A stretch of DNA of 64,000 nt from Trinickia soli (GTDB taxonomy: Bacteria > Pseudomonadota > Gammaproteobacteria > Burkholderiales > Burkholderiaceae). The notes beneath the pieces were generated by a model. The model searched no databases, had not been told where the DNA came from, and saw only the letters and a program-made list of their open reading frames with translations. The position numbers were made by a program, and so were the translations under genes. Positions within the stretch are counted from its first letter, which is position 1; every line of letters starts with the position of its first letter. Location: positions 330,837-394,836 of the forward strand of contig NZ_PNYB01000002.1 of assembly GCF_002879855.1 (NCBI RefSeq). Reading direction: 5' to 3'. Shown piece by piece: positions 53,123 through 63,615 of this stretch.

Positions 53123-53149
53123 ACGCCCGCATTTTTCGCTTGCGGGCGT
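53123..53149 (-). terminator. terminator after allA
   Basis: ACGCCCGCA (53123-53131) and TGCGGGCGT (53141-53149) form a perfect 9-bp stem. On the minus strand it is followed by TTTTACTTGTTTTTTTT, a strong T-rich tail. It ends the puuE-uraD-alc-allA transcript. Confidence 0.85.
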
Positions 53150-53175
53150 GCTATGGGGGATCAGGGGAGGACCGT

Positions 53176-53703
53176 TTAGCCGTGCGCAGCTAGCATTGCC
53201 TCGGCGGTCAGCCACAACGAACGGGGCAGCGTCTGCTCGTCGCAGTTATGCCCTTGTCCACCGCGGTCAACGACGATGAAATCACTGACTTCATCCAGCG
53301 CGATCAGCGGATGGTGCCAGACCCCTTTTGCATAATTCACCCCTTGCCATCCGCGCGTGACGAATGCGCGGACAGCTTGCGAGTCCAGCGTCCCGGCCGG
53401 CGCGACGACGACGAGATACGGCTTGTTCGTCATCGGCAAAAATGCCTGCGAACCGAGCGGATGACGTTCCAGCATCGTCACTTCGAACGGCAGCGCGCGG
53501 GGTTGGCCGCGGAACAGGCTGATGAGCGGCCGCCCGTCTTCGTCGGCCACGTCGACGCGAGCAAGATCGTGATAACGCAATGTCGTGCCGAGGTTGATCG
53601 GAATCTCGCGAGCGCCCTCGAGTTCGATGACATCGCCGAACGGCGCGAACGCCGACTTTGTCAGCGGTTCGATCGTCAACGCCGTGATGTGCTCGCCGCT
53701 CAT
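53176..53703 (-). CDS. allA: ureidoglycolate lyase
   Basis: The 175-residue enzyme splits ureidoglycolate to glyoxylate and urea, the last step of the pathway. It is recognisable from [63 protein letters not shown] and the cupin-like [24 protein letters not shown] 53703 overlaps the alc stop by 4 bases (ATGA), setting the start. It is the distal gene of its operon, ended by a strong terminator. Confidence 0.94.
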   Translation of the reverse strand: MSGEHITALTIEPLTKSAFAPFGDVIELEGAREIPINLGTTLRYHDLARVDVADEDGRPLISLFRGQPRALPFEVTMLERHPLGSQAFLPMTNKPYLVVVAPAGTLDSQAVRAFVTRGWQGVNYAKGVWHHPLIALDEVSDFIVVDRGGQGHNCDEQTLPRSLWLTAEAMLAAHG

Positions 53704-54713
53704 TCGAGCACGCCCCATGCGCGCAAGCGCGAAACGCCGCCATCCGGAATGATGTTCAGCCGCAGGTGTGTGACAGGACCGATCGCCGCCAACTGCGCTT
53801 CGAAGAAATGCTGCTTGTCCATTTGCAGCTTCTGCTCGTCGAGCAGCGTCGGCCAGAACATCGCCTGGGTGACCAGCGAGCTATCCGTGCCGCCTTTCAC
53901 GTACGCCGCCTGGATCGAACAGCGATCGGGATAGTTGCCTTTGAAGAAGGCGGTATCGACTTCGATCTTCTTGATCGTGCCGGGCCGCGCGAGTGCAATG
54001 ATGGCCCAGTCGTTTCCCGGCTCGCGCCGGCGTCGCGTTTCCCAGCCGTCGCCCATGTTCACGCCGCGGCCTGGCATCAGGAGGTTGGAGGCTGCCCCGA
54101 AATGTTGATTGTTCGCGGCGACGATGTACGCGCCGTTTTCCATCGCCGCCAGGTCGACGCTCGCACTACGGCTGGCACCGGCCCAGTCGACTTGTGGCTG
54201 CCCATAGACCCGCAATCGCGCAACGCCGCCGTCGGGGTACAGATTCAGCCGAAGATGCGTGTAAGCCTGGGCATCGGCAATTTCGAGGTAATGATGGTGA
54301 TTGCCCTGCAGCGTCGTCGAAGGCACGATTTCCGTCCAGACGGTCGAGGCGTCAGGCTGCGCGTCACCCGGCAGATTGGCAGCCTCGACCGATGCGGCCG
54401 GCGGAAAGTTGCCCGTGAAATGACTGGTGTCGATATCAAGCCCCTTCACGACGCCTGCGCGCGCCAGCTTCACGATGCACCAATCGTATCCGGTCGTGCG
54501 CTTGCGGCGCGTTTCCCAACCGTCCATCCATTTGCCGTGATCGTCGTATTTACCCGCAATGAAAACGGCAGGTTCGGGGTTCAGCATGCGCTCCTTCGGC
54601 GCGAAGAATTCATCGCTGGCCTCGATCGCCTGCGCACCCAGCCGCGGATCGGCCAGATTGACGTAGCGGCGTGTGAAGTCGGGAGCGTTGGGGTCGAGAA
54701 TCGGGAGAGCCAT
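53700..54713 (-). CDS. alc: allantoicase
   Basis: The 337-residue allantoicase hydrolyses allantoate to ureidoglycolate and urea. It consists of two repeats of the discoidin-like allantoicase domain, each with the signature DGWETRR(K/R)R, about 150 residues apart. The N-terminus [26 protein letters not shown] is family-typical. It overlaps allA by 4 bases and is 77 bases after uraD, in one operon with puuE. Urea, not ammonia, is released; no urease genes are in view. Confidence 0.94.
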   Translation of the reverse strand: MALPILDPNAPDFTRRYVNLADPRLGAQAIEASDEFFAPKERMLNPEPAVFIAGKYDDHGKWMDGWETRRKRTTGYDWCIVKLARAGVVKGLDIDTSHFTGNFPPAASVEAANLPGDAQPDASTVWTEIVPSTTLQGNHHHYLEIADAQAYTHLRLNLYPDGGVARLRVYGQPQVDWAGASRSASVDLAAMENGAYIVAANNQHFGAASNLLMPGRGVNMGDGWETRRRREPGNDWAIIALARPGTIKKIEVDTAFFKGNYPDRCSIQAAYVKGGTDSSLVTQAMFWPTLLDEQKLQMDKQHFFEAQLAAIGPVTHLRLNIIPDGGVSRLRAWGVLE

Positions 54714-54790
54714 CGTTGTCGTCCTTCGGTTTTGTCAATTCGTGGTGACTGCCAATCAAACGTCATATCGGCACATGAGCCGGCACTGCT

Positions 54791-55312
54791 TCATGCGGTC
54801 ACAAGCTCGTCGATACGAAACCGCGCGATTCGGTAAATCTGCTCGAGACTCGCGCGCAGCTCTTGATCGCGTGTGTTGCCCACGCGGGCTTCAAAATTTG
54901 CGATGATGCCGGCGCGGTCGTACCCGCGCACGGCCAAAATGAACGGAAAGCCGAATTTCTCACGGTAGACGCTGTTCAAGCGCTGGAGCTTGTCGAACTG
55001 CTCTTGCGTACACTGGGCGAGGCCCGCGCCGCTTTGCTCGCGCGTCGACTCGGCCGTCAGTTCACCGCGCACCGCAGCCTTGCAGGCCAGCTCCGGGTGG
55101 GCGTTGATCAGCGCGAGCTGGCGCTCGTCTCCCGCGTTGGCGACGATATCGCGCATCGCGGCATAGAGCGCATCGACGCTCTCGTACGGCCGCCCCCGCG
55201 CAGCCTGGCCGGCCACCCACGGAGAATGCTCGAAGATGCCGGAGAGCGCGGCCTCGAATGCATCGGGCGGCATTGCGTTGAGTTGTTCCAGCGTGTAGTG
55301 CATCGGCTTCAT
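54791..55312 (-). CDS. uraD: OHCU decarboxylase
   Basis: The 173-residue enzyme decarboxylates OHCU to S-allantoin. It carries the catalytic His in the FEHSPWVAGQAA motif and HPELACKAAVRGELTAESTREQSGAGL. ATG 55312 (MKPMHYTLEQL) overlaps the puuE stop by 4 bases (ATGA), so start choice is firm. Its placement with uraH and urate oxidase across the locus completes conversion of urate to S-allantoin. Confidence 0.94.
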   Translation of the reverse strand: MKPMHYTLEQLNAMPPDAFEAALSGIFEHSPWVAGQAARGRPYESVDALYAAMRDIVANAGDERQLALINAHPELACKAAVRGELTAESTREQSGAGLAQCTQEQFDKLQRLNSVYREKFGFPFILAVRGYDRAGIIANFEARVGNTRDQELRASLEQIYRIARFRIDELVTA

Positions 55313-56259
55313 GCGTGAGAGCGGTCGGTTGTGGGCTGATAAGAATGATGCGTACGCCAATGGCGTGCGATGTCGACACGGCGCGTCACCCAGACCCGGT
55401 CGTGCGTTTCGATATGGTCGAGAAACCGCTGCAGCGCGCGGAATCGCCCAGGCCGACCGAGCAACCGGCAATGCATTCCGATCGAAAGCATCTTCGGCGC
55501 TTCGTCGCCTTCCTCGTAGAGCACATCGAATGCGTCGCGCAGATAGGTGAAGAAATGATCGGCCGTGTTGAACCCCTGCGGCGTCGCGAAGCGCATGTCG
55601 TTGGTATCGAGCGTATAGGGTACGATCAACTGCGGTTGCGTCGCTCCGCCCGTCACTGCGACTTCTGTCCAAAACGGCAGATCGTCGCCGTAATAATCGG
55701 AGTCGTAAAGGAAGCCACCGTATTCGGCCACGAGCCGGCGTGTGTTGGGGCTATCGCGCCCCGTATACCAGCCGAGCGGTCGCGCGCCCGTCACGCGCTC
55801 GATCGCCTCCATACCGCGACGAATATGCTCTGCTTCAAGCTCCGGCGACATATCCTGGTAGTGGATCCAACGCCACCCGTGGCAGGCAATTTCATGCCCG
55901 AGCTCGACGAACGCGCGTGCAACTTCCGGATTGCGTTCGATCGCCATGCCGACGCCAAACACGGTCAGCGGTAGGCCTCGCCTCTCGAATTCACGCAGGA
56001 TGCGCCACACGCCCGCACGCGAACCGTATTCGTAAATTGACTCCATGCTCATGTGTCGCGCCGGATAGGCTGCGGCACCGACGATCTCCGACAAAAACTG
56101 CTCGGAAGCGGCATCGCCGTGCAGCACGCAGTTCTCGCCGCCCTCTTCGTAATTGAGCACGAACTGGACGGCGACGCGCGCGCGTCCCGGCCAATCGGCC
56201 TGAACCGGGTGCCGGCCGTAGCCGATCAAATCGCGCGGATAGCGGGAGTTGGAAGTCAT
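55309..56259 (-). CDS. puuE: allantoinase PuuE (polysaccharide deacetylase-like)
   Basis: The 316-residue enzyme opens allantoin to allantoate and belongs to the metal-free PuuE type, related to polysaccharide deacetylases. Visible signatures are GYGRHPVQADWPGRARVAVQFVLNYEEGGE, PLTVFGVGMAIERNPEVARAF and GHEIACHGWRWIHYQDM. ATG 56259 follows AACTCCCGC... as MTSNSRYPRDLIGYGRH on the minus strand. It is first in the four-gene operon; a 9-bp stem hairpin lies 45 bases upstream. Confidence 0.93.
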   Translation of the reverse strand: MTSNSRYPRDLIGYGRHPVQADWPGRARVAVQFVLNYEEGGENCVLHGDAASEQFLSEIVGAAAYPARHMSMESIYEYGSRAGVWRILREFERRGLPLTVFGVGMAIERNPEVARAFVELGHEIACHGWRWIHYQDMSPELEAEHIRRGMEAIERVTGARPLGWYTGRDSPNTRRLVAEYGGFLYDSDYYGDDLPFWTEVAVTGGATQPQLIVPYTLDTNDMRFATPQGFNTADHFFTYLRDAFDVLYEEGDEAPKMLSIGMHCRLLGRPGRFRALQRFLDHIETHDRVWVTRRVDIARHWRTHHSYQPTTDRSHA

Positions 56260-56304
56260 GGCAAAGACTTTAGGCAAGACGACGTTGAGTGACGATGCGG
56301 CGCC

Positions 56305-56327
56305 GCGGCAAGCTACCTGCTTGCCGC
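56305..56327. promoter_or_regulatory. perfect 9-bp hairpin in puuE leader
   Basis: GCGGCAAGC (56305-56313) and GCTTGCCGC (56319-56327) are perfect inverted arms with a 5-base loop, 46-68 bases upstream of puuE. No T tract follows in either direction, so a terminator is unlikely. It could be an operator or an RNA leader structure. Confidence 0.5.
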
Positions 56328-56450
56328 AGTGAGTCATTTCGGTCGAATCAGTGTATAGAAAACACCCGGCCGCGCCCATACGAGCGGGCCGATAACGGGG
56401 GTCACCGTCCGCGTATGGTTATCGTCGCTGGCGCCGTATGGCGCCCTTCT

Positions 56451-57377
56451 TCAGCGCAACGTGGGATGCCCGCTCACGGTCAACGAAAAACCATCGGCAT
56501 TCGCTTGCAGCCGCGATTTCGCGCCAAACGGCAGCGTGACGAGGTCGGCACCGTGGCCGAAACGCAGGCCCGTTATGATCGGCAGCCTGGCGACGCGGGC
56601 GATCTGCTCGACCACCGCCGGCAGGTCAAAACCGTTGTCATAGGGAGAAAGCTTGCCGCCCGTGAAATCGCCGAGCACGATCGCGCGCTGACGCGCGAGG
56701 ATGCCGGCGTGATGTAGCTGATAGAGCATCCGTTCGATTCGATACGGATGTTCGTTCACATCCTCGAGAAACAGAATACCGCCATCGATTTGCGGCATAT
56801 AAGGTGTGCCGATCAGCGCGACGATCATGGCCAGATTGCCGCCCCAGAGAGTGCCGGTGAGGTCGATCTCATACGCTTGGGCAGCCGATTCGCGAACCGT
56901 GAATTCCGGCGACTCGAGCGCCTGCCAGAAGCGCTCGGTCGTAAAGGTGCTCACGACCTCAGCGCCGAAATTCGAGCTCAGCATCGGCCCGCCGAACGTA
57001 ACGAGCCCCGCTCGCGCAAACAGCGCCAGTTGGATGGCCGTGAAATCGCTATGTCCGCAAATCGCGACGGGAGCGCCGACGAGCCGGCGTTCGAGCCCGA
57101 CGTAATCGAGCGAGTCGAGGATACGGACGGCGCCATAGCCGCCGCGCAGTGCCAATACGATATCGGGCAGCTCGCGGGCGGGATCCGCCAGCCGATTCAG
57201 GTCATGCGCACGCTCGGCGTCCGTGCCGCCGAAGCGCAGATGCCGACGCTGCGCGACTTCCGCCGCCAACACCCGATGCCCCTGCGCGCGGAGCCGTTCC
57301 AATCCTCGCTCGGCTGCAGCCGGGTCAGGCGGATAGCCGGAAGGAGCGACAATTTCGATGGTGCGCGAATGTGTCAT
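56451..57377 (-). CDS. ldcA: LD-carboxypeptidase (S66 family)
   Basis: The 308-residue S66 serine peptidase trims the terminal D-Ala from tetrapeptide muropeptides in cell-wall recycling. The nucleophile Ser is in AICGHSDFTAIQLAL, and later VNEHPYRIERML and FGHGADLVTLPFG hold the Glu and His of the triad. ATG 57377 (MTHSRTIEIVAPSGYPP) is chosen over an upstream frame that lacks conservation. It is cytosolic. It follows tadA by 40 bases on the minus strand. Confidence 0.92.
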   Translation of the reverse strand: MTHSRTIEIVAPSGYPPDPAAAERGLERLRAQGHRVLAAEVAQRRHLRFGGTDAERAHDLNRLADPARELPDIVLALRGGYGAVRILDSLDYVGLERRLVGAPVAICGHSDFTAIQLALFARAGLVTFGGPMLSSNFGAEVVSTFTTERFWQALESPEFTVRESAAQAYEIDLTGTLWGGNLAMIVALIGTPYMPQIDGGILFLEDVNEHPYRIERMLYQLHHAGILARQRAIVLGDFTGGKLSPYDNGFDLPAVVEQIARVARLPIITGLRFGHGADLVTLPFGAKSRLQANADGFSLTVSGHPTLR

Positions 57378-57417
57378 GGTCGATCGGGAGCAATGAAGGC
57401 ATGCGCGGACGCGTCGT

Positions 57418-58433
<1,016 letters not shown>

Positions 58434-58610
58434 CTGCGATCCACTACATTGCGGCGAGCGCATTTTAGCAGGGAGTCGAGCCGGGTTTTCTGGAACATTC
58501 GCTCCAAGCCCGGCTGCGCCCCCCCGCCGCCGCTCGCAACGCAGTGAAATCGGCGGCAGGATCGGCGTGCGCACGACCAGCCGGAGACGCTCCGGCGGCC
58601 CGATGCACGC

Positions 58611-58868
58611 TCATTTACCGATTTTCGCGCGCAACTCGCGTGCGGTCTCCAGCAGACCTTCGTAGCCTGCCCGGCTGTGCTCGGGCAAATCGGGATCGCC
58701 GACGAGCGTGCCCAGCGTCTCAATCAAGCTGTACAAGATGCCCTTGGCAGCGCTTGCAGCAATATGGCCCGACGACAGCAGCGTGTCGACGTGATTGAGC
58801 GCGTCGTTCAGATGGTCGAGCTCGGGAGCCTTGGGTTCTTGATCGGGCCTGTTCGGATCGGGAGTCAT
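58611..58868 (-). CDS. DUF4404-like small protein
   Basis: The 85-residue product begins MTPDPNRPDQEPKAPELDHL and has helix-forming segments (LNDALNHVDTLLSSGHIAASAAKGILYSLIETLGTLVGD). It resembles DUF4404-type small cytosolic proteins of unknown function. ATG 58868 lies in good context (TCCGAACAGG...). It lies between the hydroxyacid dehydrogenase and the DUF1992 gene. Function unknown. Confidence 0.7.
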   Translation of the reverse strand: MTPDPNRPDQEPKAPELDHLNDALNHVDTLLSSGHIAASAAKGILYSLIETLGTLVGDPDLPEHSRAGYEGLLETARELRAKIGK

Positions 58869-59016
58869 GTTCAGCGTTCCTATCGGTTTCAGGTGGCGGC
58901 GGCCGCATCGCTCGCCTGCGGCGCCAGCCTCGTCCAACCCTTATATACCGGCCCGCCGCCATCGTCTACTGCCTGATCGGCCTTGGCGCACTGTCCATGC
59001 GTTGCGACCCTGCCTT

Positions 59017-59931
59017 TCACTCATCGATCCGGGCGCCAACCAGCGCGCCTTCGGTCCTGGCCTCGATCGCCCGCACGACGGCCGCCATATCAGCGTTGCC
59101 CAAGCCGAGTTCGAGCGCCTCGCGATACAACGCGTGGCAAACGTCGAGCAGCGGCGAGGCCAGGCCGGCCGCCCGCGCGGCAGCCGCGATGAGTCGATTG
59201 TTATCGAGGACGTTTTCGATACTCGCCTGTACGTCGAAATCCTCGTGCAGCAGCTTCGTGGCCTTGACTCTCGACACGTCGCTCGCCATGGGCCCTCCAT
59301 CCAGGATGGCAACGAACCGGCCCAGATCCAAACCGTGCCGGCGCGCGAAATGCGTGGCTTCCGCAAGCCCCGTCACCATGGCGATCAAAAACAGGTTGAC
59401 CGCGAGCTTCATCGTCAACGCACCCGGCACATCGCCACAGTATTCGCTTTGCCTGCACATCGTTGCAATCAGCGGGGCCACCCGGTCGACGGCCTCTCGC
59501 TCGCCGGCCAGCATCGCCACGAGTTGAGCTGCTTGAGCGGGCTTGCGCGATCCCGAGACGGGAGCTTCCACGTAGGAACCGCCGGCAGCGCGCACGGCTT
59601 GCTCGAGCCCCTTCGAATAGCCGGGTGAAGTCGTTCCCATATGGACGATCGTGCGGCCCCGCGCCCGTTGCCTGAAATTCGGTTCGCCGCGCGCAAGGAC
59701 GAGGTCGGTAGCCTCGGCATTCGCCAGCATGAGCAAAATAATCTCGCAGCGGGAGAACACTTCCGCAGGGTCGTGCGCCACAGTCGCGCCCGCCCGCTCG
59801 AGCACGGATCGTTTGGCGAGCGAGCGATTCCACACCATCAGCGGCACGTCGGCCTTTCTCAGGTTCAACGCCATCGGCTCCCCCATTGCCCCCAAGCCGA
59901 TGAACCCCACCGGGATTTGCATTTGCACCAT
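59017..59931 (-). CDS. NAD(P)-dependent beta-hydroxyacid dehydrogenase (second copy of family)
   Basis: The 304-residue protein starts [31 protein letters not shown] (Rossmann GxGxxG) and continues [39 protein letters not shown] (substrate loop) and [18 protein letters not shown] (catalytic Lys). It resembles the gene at 40422 but is a separate lineage. ATG 59931 follows GGAGACGATGTG. It is divergent from a LysR regulator 161 bases away, so it is probably its target. Substrate unknown; glyoxylate/succinic semialdehyde reductases are in this family. Confidence 0.86.
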   Translation of the reverse strand: MVQMQIPVGFIGLGAMGEPMALNLRKADVPLMVWNRSLAKRSVLERAGATVAHDPAEVFSRCEIILLMLANAEATDLVLARGEPNFRQRARGRTIVHMGTTSPGYSKGLEQAVRAAGGSYVEAPVSGSRKPAQAAQLVAMLAGEREAVDRVAPLIATMCRQSEYCGDVPGALTMKLAVNLFLIAMVTGLAEATHFARRHGLDLGRFVAILDGGPMASDVSRVKATKLLHEDFDVQASIENVLDNNRLIAAAARAAGLASPLLDVCHALYREALELGLGNADMAAVVRAIEARTEGALVGARIDE

Positions 59932-60050
59932 CACATCGTCTCCATGTCGTCTGGTAATGCGTCGAACCACGCACACGTCCGCGTTGCGGGTGCGCGCCGG
60001 GCGTAGACGTGCGTGCGTTTTGGGCAATGCTATGACTTTGCTATTGTTTC

Positions 60051-60090
60051 GAAAATCGACTTGTCCTGAATCTTCACTTCTGAAAATCGA
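60051..60090. promoter_or_regulatory. phased direct repeat between dehydrogenase and LysR genes
   Basis: GAAAATCGA occurs at 60051-60059 and 60082-60090, 31 bases apart, about three helical turns. The second copy ends 2 bases before the LysR start, so a protein bound there could repress it. It is a candidate site for the adjacent LysR regulator. Confidence 0.42.
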
Positions 60091-60092
60091 AA

Positions 60093-60986
60093 ATGACGCA
60101 CCCTCTGAACTTCGACATGGATGCGCTGCGAACGATGGTCGTGGGCGTAGAGCTCGGCGGCTTCTCACATGCCGCGGCGCGTCTGCACCGGTCGCCTTCG
60201 GCTATCAGCATGCAGTTGCGCAAACTCGAGTCGCAAGCGGGGCAGCGACTGTTCCAACGCAAAGGCCGCGGCCTGGTGCTCACCGAGGCCGGCGACGTCC
60301 TGCTTCAGTACGCACGCCGTGTGCTTGCGCTCAACGACGAACTTGGCGCCGCACTTGGCGCGGTCGATACGCGCTCGGCCGTGCGCCTGGGTATTGCACA
60401 GGACTTCGCGGATGTGATCTTGCAGGATTTGCTGAGCCGCTATGCGGTGGTACGACCGCGCGTGCAGGTGGAGATCAAGGCAGGCCGGAACTTCGAGTTC
60501 GCCGCCGATGTAGCGAGCGGCAAGCTCGACGTTGCCGTTGCGTTCGCCTTGCCCGGCAACGGCGGCGGTACGCGCATCGCAACCGTGCCCGCGGTGTGGC
60601 TCGGGTGCGAGGCGACGCTGCATCGGGCCGGCGCACCATCGACCGTCCCGCTGGCCGTATTCGATGGCCCGTGCTTGTTCCGGGACATGTCGATCGATTC
60701 GCTTTCGCGCGCCGGCGTCCCATGGCGCCTCTCGATGACGACACCCAGCCTGGCCAGCCTTTGGTGCGGAGTCCTCGCGGGGCTTGGTGTAACGGTGCGC
60801 ACGGCGCTCGCGTTACCAGCGGGGCTGGCGGTTATGACCGGGGCGCCTCCGCTCGGCGCTGTCGACATCGTCCTGCATTGCGCCGCGCGGTGTGCGTCGG
60901 ACGCTCGGGTGCTTGCGGACCTCTTGCGGGAAACCGTGTCCGCCCAGTGCGGGGCGCTGGAAATGCAGCGGCCATCCGCTCGTTGA
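60093..60986 (+). CDS. LysR-family transcriptional regulator
   Basis: The 297-residue protein starts [42 protein letters not shown], a LysR HTH, and has a periplasmic-binding-like effector domain ([21 protein letters not shown] onward). It faces the dehydrogenase at 59017 across 161 bases with the GAAAATCGA repeat, the usual layout of LysR with target. The effector is unknown. Confidence 0.9.
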   Translation: MTHPLNFDMDALRTMVVGVELGGFSHAAARLHRSPSAISMQLRKLESQAGQRLFQRKGRGLVLTEAGDVLLQYARRVLALNDELGAALGAVDTRSAVRLGIAQDFADVILQDLLSRYAVVRPRVQVEIKAGRNFEFAADVASGKLDVAVAFALPGNGGGTRIATVPAVWLGCEATLHRAGAPSTVPLAVFDGPCLFRDMSIDSLSRAGVPWRLSMTTPSLASLWCGVLAGLGVTVRTALALPAGLAVMTGAPPLGAVDIVLHCAARCASDARVLADLLRETVSAQCGALEMQRPSAR

Positions 60987-61050
60987 CCCGATGCGCCGCT
61001 GCGCCCCGACGGGCGGATGGGGCGGCAGCGCATCGACCTCGGCCCGCGCG

Positions 61051-62064
61051 TCAGCGCGCGGCGTGCGTGATCACGATCTTGCCGAAGTGTTGGCCGCCTT
61101 GCGCAAGGTAGGCATAGGCCTGCGGCGTCTCGTCGATCCCAAAGGTCTTATCGACGACGGGCATGATCCGGCTCGCCGCGACGGCACGCACGACATCGCG
61201 CAAATCCGCTACCGATCCGGTACTGACGCCCTGGACTCGCAACTCCTTCTTCATTATCGCGAACAGATCGGCCGATGCGGTCATGCCCGTTACGAAACCA
61301 ATGACGAACACCGTGCCGCCGAGCGCCGCGGCGTTGATCGAGCGGCCGAACGTTTGCGTCCCCCCGGTTTCGACGACGAGGTCAGCGCCATTGCCTCCCG
61401 TCATCTCCAGCACGGCCTCGTCCCACGCCGGTGTACTCCGGTAGTTAATCGTGTAGTCGGCGCCGAGCGCCCTCGCCCGCTCGAGCTTTTCGTCGGACGA
61501 TGAGGTAATGATCACCGTCGCTCCGGCCGCCTTTGCGAGCAGCAATGCGGTCACGCTGACGCCGCCCGTTCCGATCAACACGACGACCGAGCCAGGGCGG
61601 ACATCCGCGAGCCGCAGGCCGCGCCAAGCTGTCGTCGCGGCAATAGGCAGCGTTGCAGCTGCTGCGTCGGTCAAATGAGCCGGGGTCCGCACCAGCGCCG
61701 TCGCAGGTAGAACGACATACTCGGCCAACGAGCCGGGCAGCACCACACCACGCGTCGCGCCACTGATTCCAGCGCGCGCCGGACCGCCCACCCAAAGAGG
61801 CTTCGAGTGCGGAATGACACGCTCGCCCACGTGAAATTCCGTCACGCCTGCGCCGAGCGCTGCTACCTCGCCTGCGCCGTCGGCGACCGGGATCACCGGA
61901 AAGCGCGGCACCGGATACCGGCCGGTGGCGGCAGCAAGGTCCACGAAGTTGAGACTGGCGGCCCGCATCCGCACGAGCACCTCGCCGGGACCCGGCTGCG
62001 GTTCCGGCAACGTCACCGCACGTAACGAGTCGAGGGACGGCCCGGTGAGTTCGATTGCTTGCAT
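61051..62064 (-). CDS. zinc-independent medium-chain dehydrogenase (quinone oxidoreductase-like)
   Basis: The 337-residue protein has MDR architecture: the GroES-like N-half (GEVLVRMRAASLNFVDLAAATGRYP) and a Rossmann C-half with VVVLIGTGGVSVTALLLAKAAGATVI. The cysteine-rich structural-zinc loop of alcohol dehydrogenases is absent, which suits the quinone-oxidoreductase/crotonase-like group. ATG 62064 follows AAAGGAGGCAAAACC, a strong ribosome site. It is divergent from the LysR gene at 62161, its likely regulator. NADPH-dependent oxidoreductase; substrate unknown. Confidence 0.9.
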   Translation of the reverse strand: MQAIELTGPSLDSLRAVTLPEPQPGPGEVLVRMRAASLNFVDLAAATGRYPVPRFPVIPVADGAGEVAALGAGVTEFHVGERVIPHSKPLWVGGPARAGISGATRGVVLPGSLAEYVVLPATALVRTPAHLTDAAAATLPIAATTAWRGLRLADVRPGSVVVLIGTGGVSVTALLLAKAAGATVIITSSSDEKLERARALGADYTINYRSTPAWDEAVLEMTGGNGADLVVETGGTQTFGRSINAAALGGTVFVIGFVTGMTASADLFAIMKKELRVQGVSTGSVADLRDVVRAVAASRIMPVVDKTFGIDETPQAYAYLAQGGQHFGKIVITHAAR

Positions 62065-62160
62065 GGTTTTGCCTCCTTTAAGTGTTGAACGATTGGAGAC
62101 AGGTTACCGATGCATCAAATTGGGATAAAGTGGGCGAATCGCACGACACTCATGCACCCC

Positions 62161-63105
62161 ATGCAGCAATGGCCTGACACAAATCATGTCGCCGAGATCG
62201 CCGCGTTCGCGGCCGTCGCCGAAGAGGGCTCGTTCACGAAAGCCGCGTCGATACTTGACCGCGACGCGACGGTGCTGTCGCGCCGCGTGCAATCGCTCGA
62301 ACGGCGGCTGGGCGTCCGTCTACTTGCGCGCACTACGCGGCATGTTGCATTGACTGAAGCCGGCGCCATTTTTCTGGCGCGAGCGCAGGCGATCGTCGCG
62401 GCGCTGAACGACGCGCAAGAGGAGGCCTCCGCGCACGGCGGCGGGGAAGCTCGCGGCACGCTGCGTCTTGCGTTGCCGGCCACGTTCGGACGGATGTGGA
62501 TCGCGCCGTCGCTGCCGGAGTTCATGGCGGCCCACCCGCAAGTACGCATCGACGCCTCGTACGCCAATCAATTCGTCGACCTCGTGGCAGAGGGATTCGA
62601 TGTCGCCGTGCGGCTCGGGGAACTGGCCGATTCCAGGCTCGTAGCGCGTCGCATCGCGCCGCGTCGGCGGTTGTTGTGCGCCGCCCCTTCGTTTCTGAAG
62701 TGCCATGGCGCGCCTGAGCGGCCAGAAGATTTGGCTCGGCTGCCGTGCCTCGCGTTCAGCGGACTCGCCGCGCATCCCAATTGGACGTTCGGGCATACGA
62801 ATGGCGAGCGCGTGACGGTTCGCGCGGACGGACCGTTGGTGTCGGACGATGCCGAAGGGCTCGTCTACGCGGCCGTGCAAGGTTTCGGAATCATGTTGAC
62901 GACAGACTGGCTCGTTGGGCGCGAACTCGCGGCCGGGACGCTCGTGCCGATCCTCGATCAATGGTTGCCCGAGGACGAAGGCGCGATTTATGCCGTTGTT
63001 CCAAGCAACCGCCTGATGCCTGCCAAAACGCGTGCGTTCATCGACTGGATCGCGCAGCGTTTTTCCCCCGTAGCGCCGTGGCGGACGGCATTGGGGTGCC
63101 AATAG
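62161..63105 (+). CDS. LysR-family transcriptional regulator
   Basis: The protein has a LysR HTH (AEIAAFAAVAEEGSFTKAASILDRDATVLSRRVQSLERRLG) and the CrgA-like effector domain (LRLALPATFGRMWIAPSLPEFMAAHPQVRI). I chose ATG 62161 (MQQWPDTNHVAEIAAF), the usual distance before the HTH, which leaves room for the divergent dehydrogenase promoter. ATG 62152 or 62110 would add 3 or 17 residues; 62110 has an AGG near it. Its likely target is the quinone-oxidoreductase-like gene. Confidence 0.88.
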   Translation: MQQWPDTNHVAEIAAFAAVAEEGSFTKAASILDRDATVLSRRVQSLERRLGVRLLARTTRHVALTEAGAIFLARAQAIVAALNDAQEEASAHGGGEARGTLRLALPATFGRMWIAPSLPEFMAAHPQVRIDASYANQFVDLVAEGFDVAVRLGELADSRLVARRIAPRRRLLCAAPSFLKCHGAPERPEDLARLPCLAFSGLAAHPNWTFGHTNGERVTVRADGPLVSDDAEGLVYAAVQGFGIMLTTDWLVGRELAAGTLVPILDQWLPEDEGAIYAVVPSNRLMPAKTRAFIDWIAQRFSPVAPWRTALGCQ

Positions 63106-63195
63106 CAATGGCCACGACATCGGTCGCGCTTTACTGGGCGGCGGCCCAACGCCGATATGCCAGAACGCGCCAGGGGCGTTCAGCGACGCAGAGGG

Positions 63196-63615
63196 CTAGC
63201 CGGCCCATGGATCGACAACGGCCAGCCCGCAATCGGAGAAGTCCTTGACGTTACGCGTTGCCAGCGTCGCCCCGCGCGAACGCGCAACCGCAGCGATCAT
63301 CGCGTCGAACTGGCTGATCGGCCGCCCGGCCGCCTTGCGCGAAACGGCAATTTGCGCGTAGACCTCGGCCGCATCGCTATCGAAGCTCAACAGCCTGCCG
63401 GCGAAGTCCGCATTGAAAATGGCTTTGACCGCGGCCGATAACGCCTGCTTGCGCGAACCGTCAGCCAACAGTCCCACGCCGTACAAGATCTCGGCATGCG
63501 TAATGGTGGTGGTAAACAGCGCGGCGCGTCGTTGACCGCCAAACCATTCCATTACGCGCGGATCGGGGGCCGATCTCAGTGTTTCTGACAATACGTTGGT
63601 GTCAAGAACGATCAT
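63196..63615 (-). CDS. PIN-domain toxin (VapC/FitB type)
   Basis: The 139-residue PIN ribonuclease has MIVLDTNVLSE with the first catalytic Asp5, the conserved Glu in THAEILYG, then SQFDAMIAAVARSRGATLATRNVKDF, with the other acidic residues. FitB/VapC toxins cleave RNA and are held by a cognate antitoxin. ATG 63615 overlaps the antitoxin gene by 4 bases (ATGA). The pair is complete and looks functional. Confidence 0.93.
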   Translation of the reverse strand: MIVLDTNVLSETLRSAPDPRVMEWFGGQRRAALFTTTITHAEILYGVGLLADGSRKQALSAAVKAIFNADFAGRLLSFDSDAAEVYAQIAVSRKAAGRPISQFDAMIAAVARSRGATLATRNVKDFSDCGLAVVDPWAG

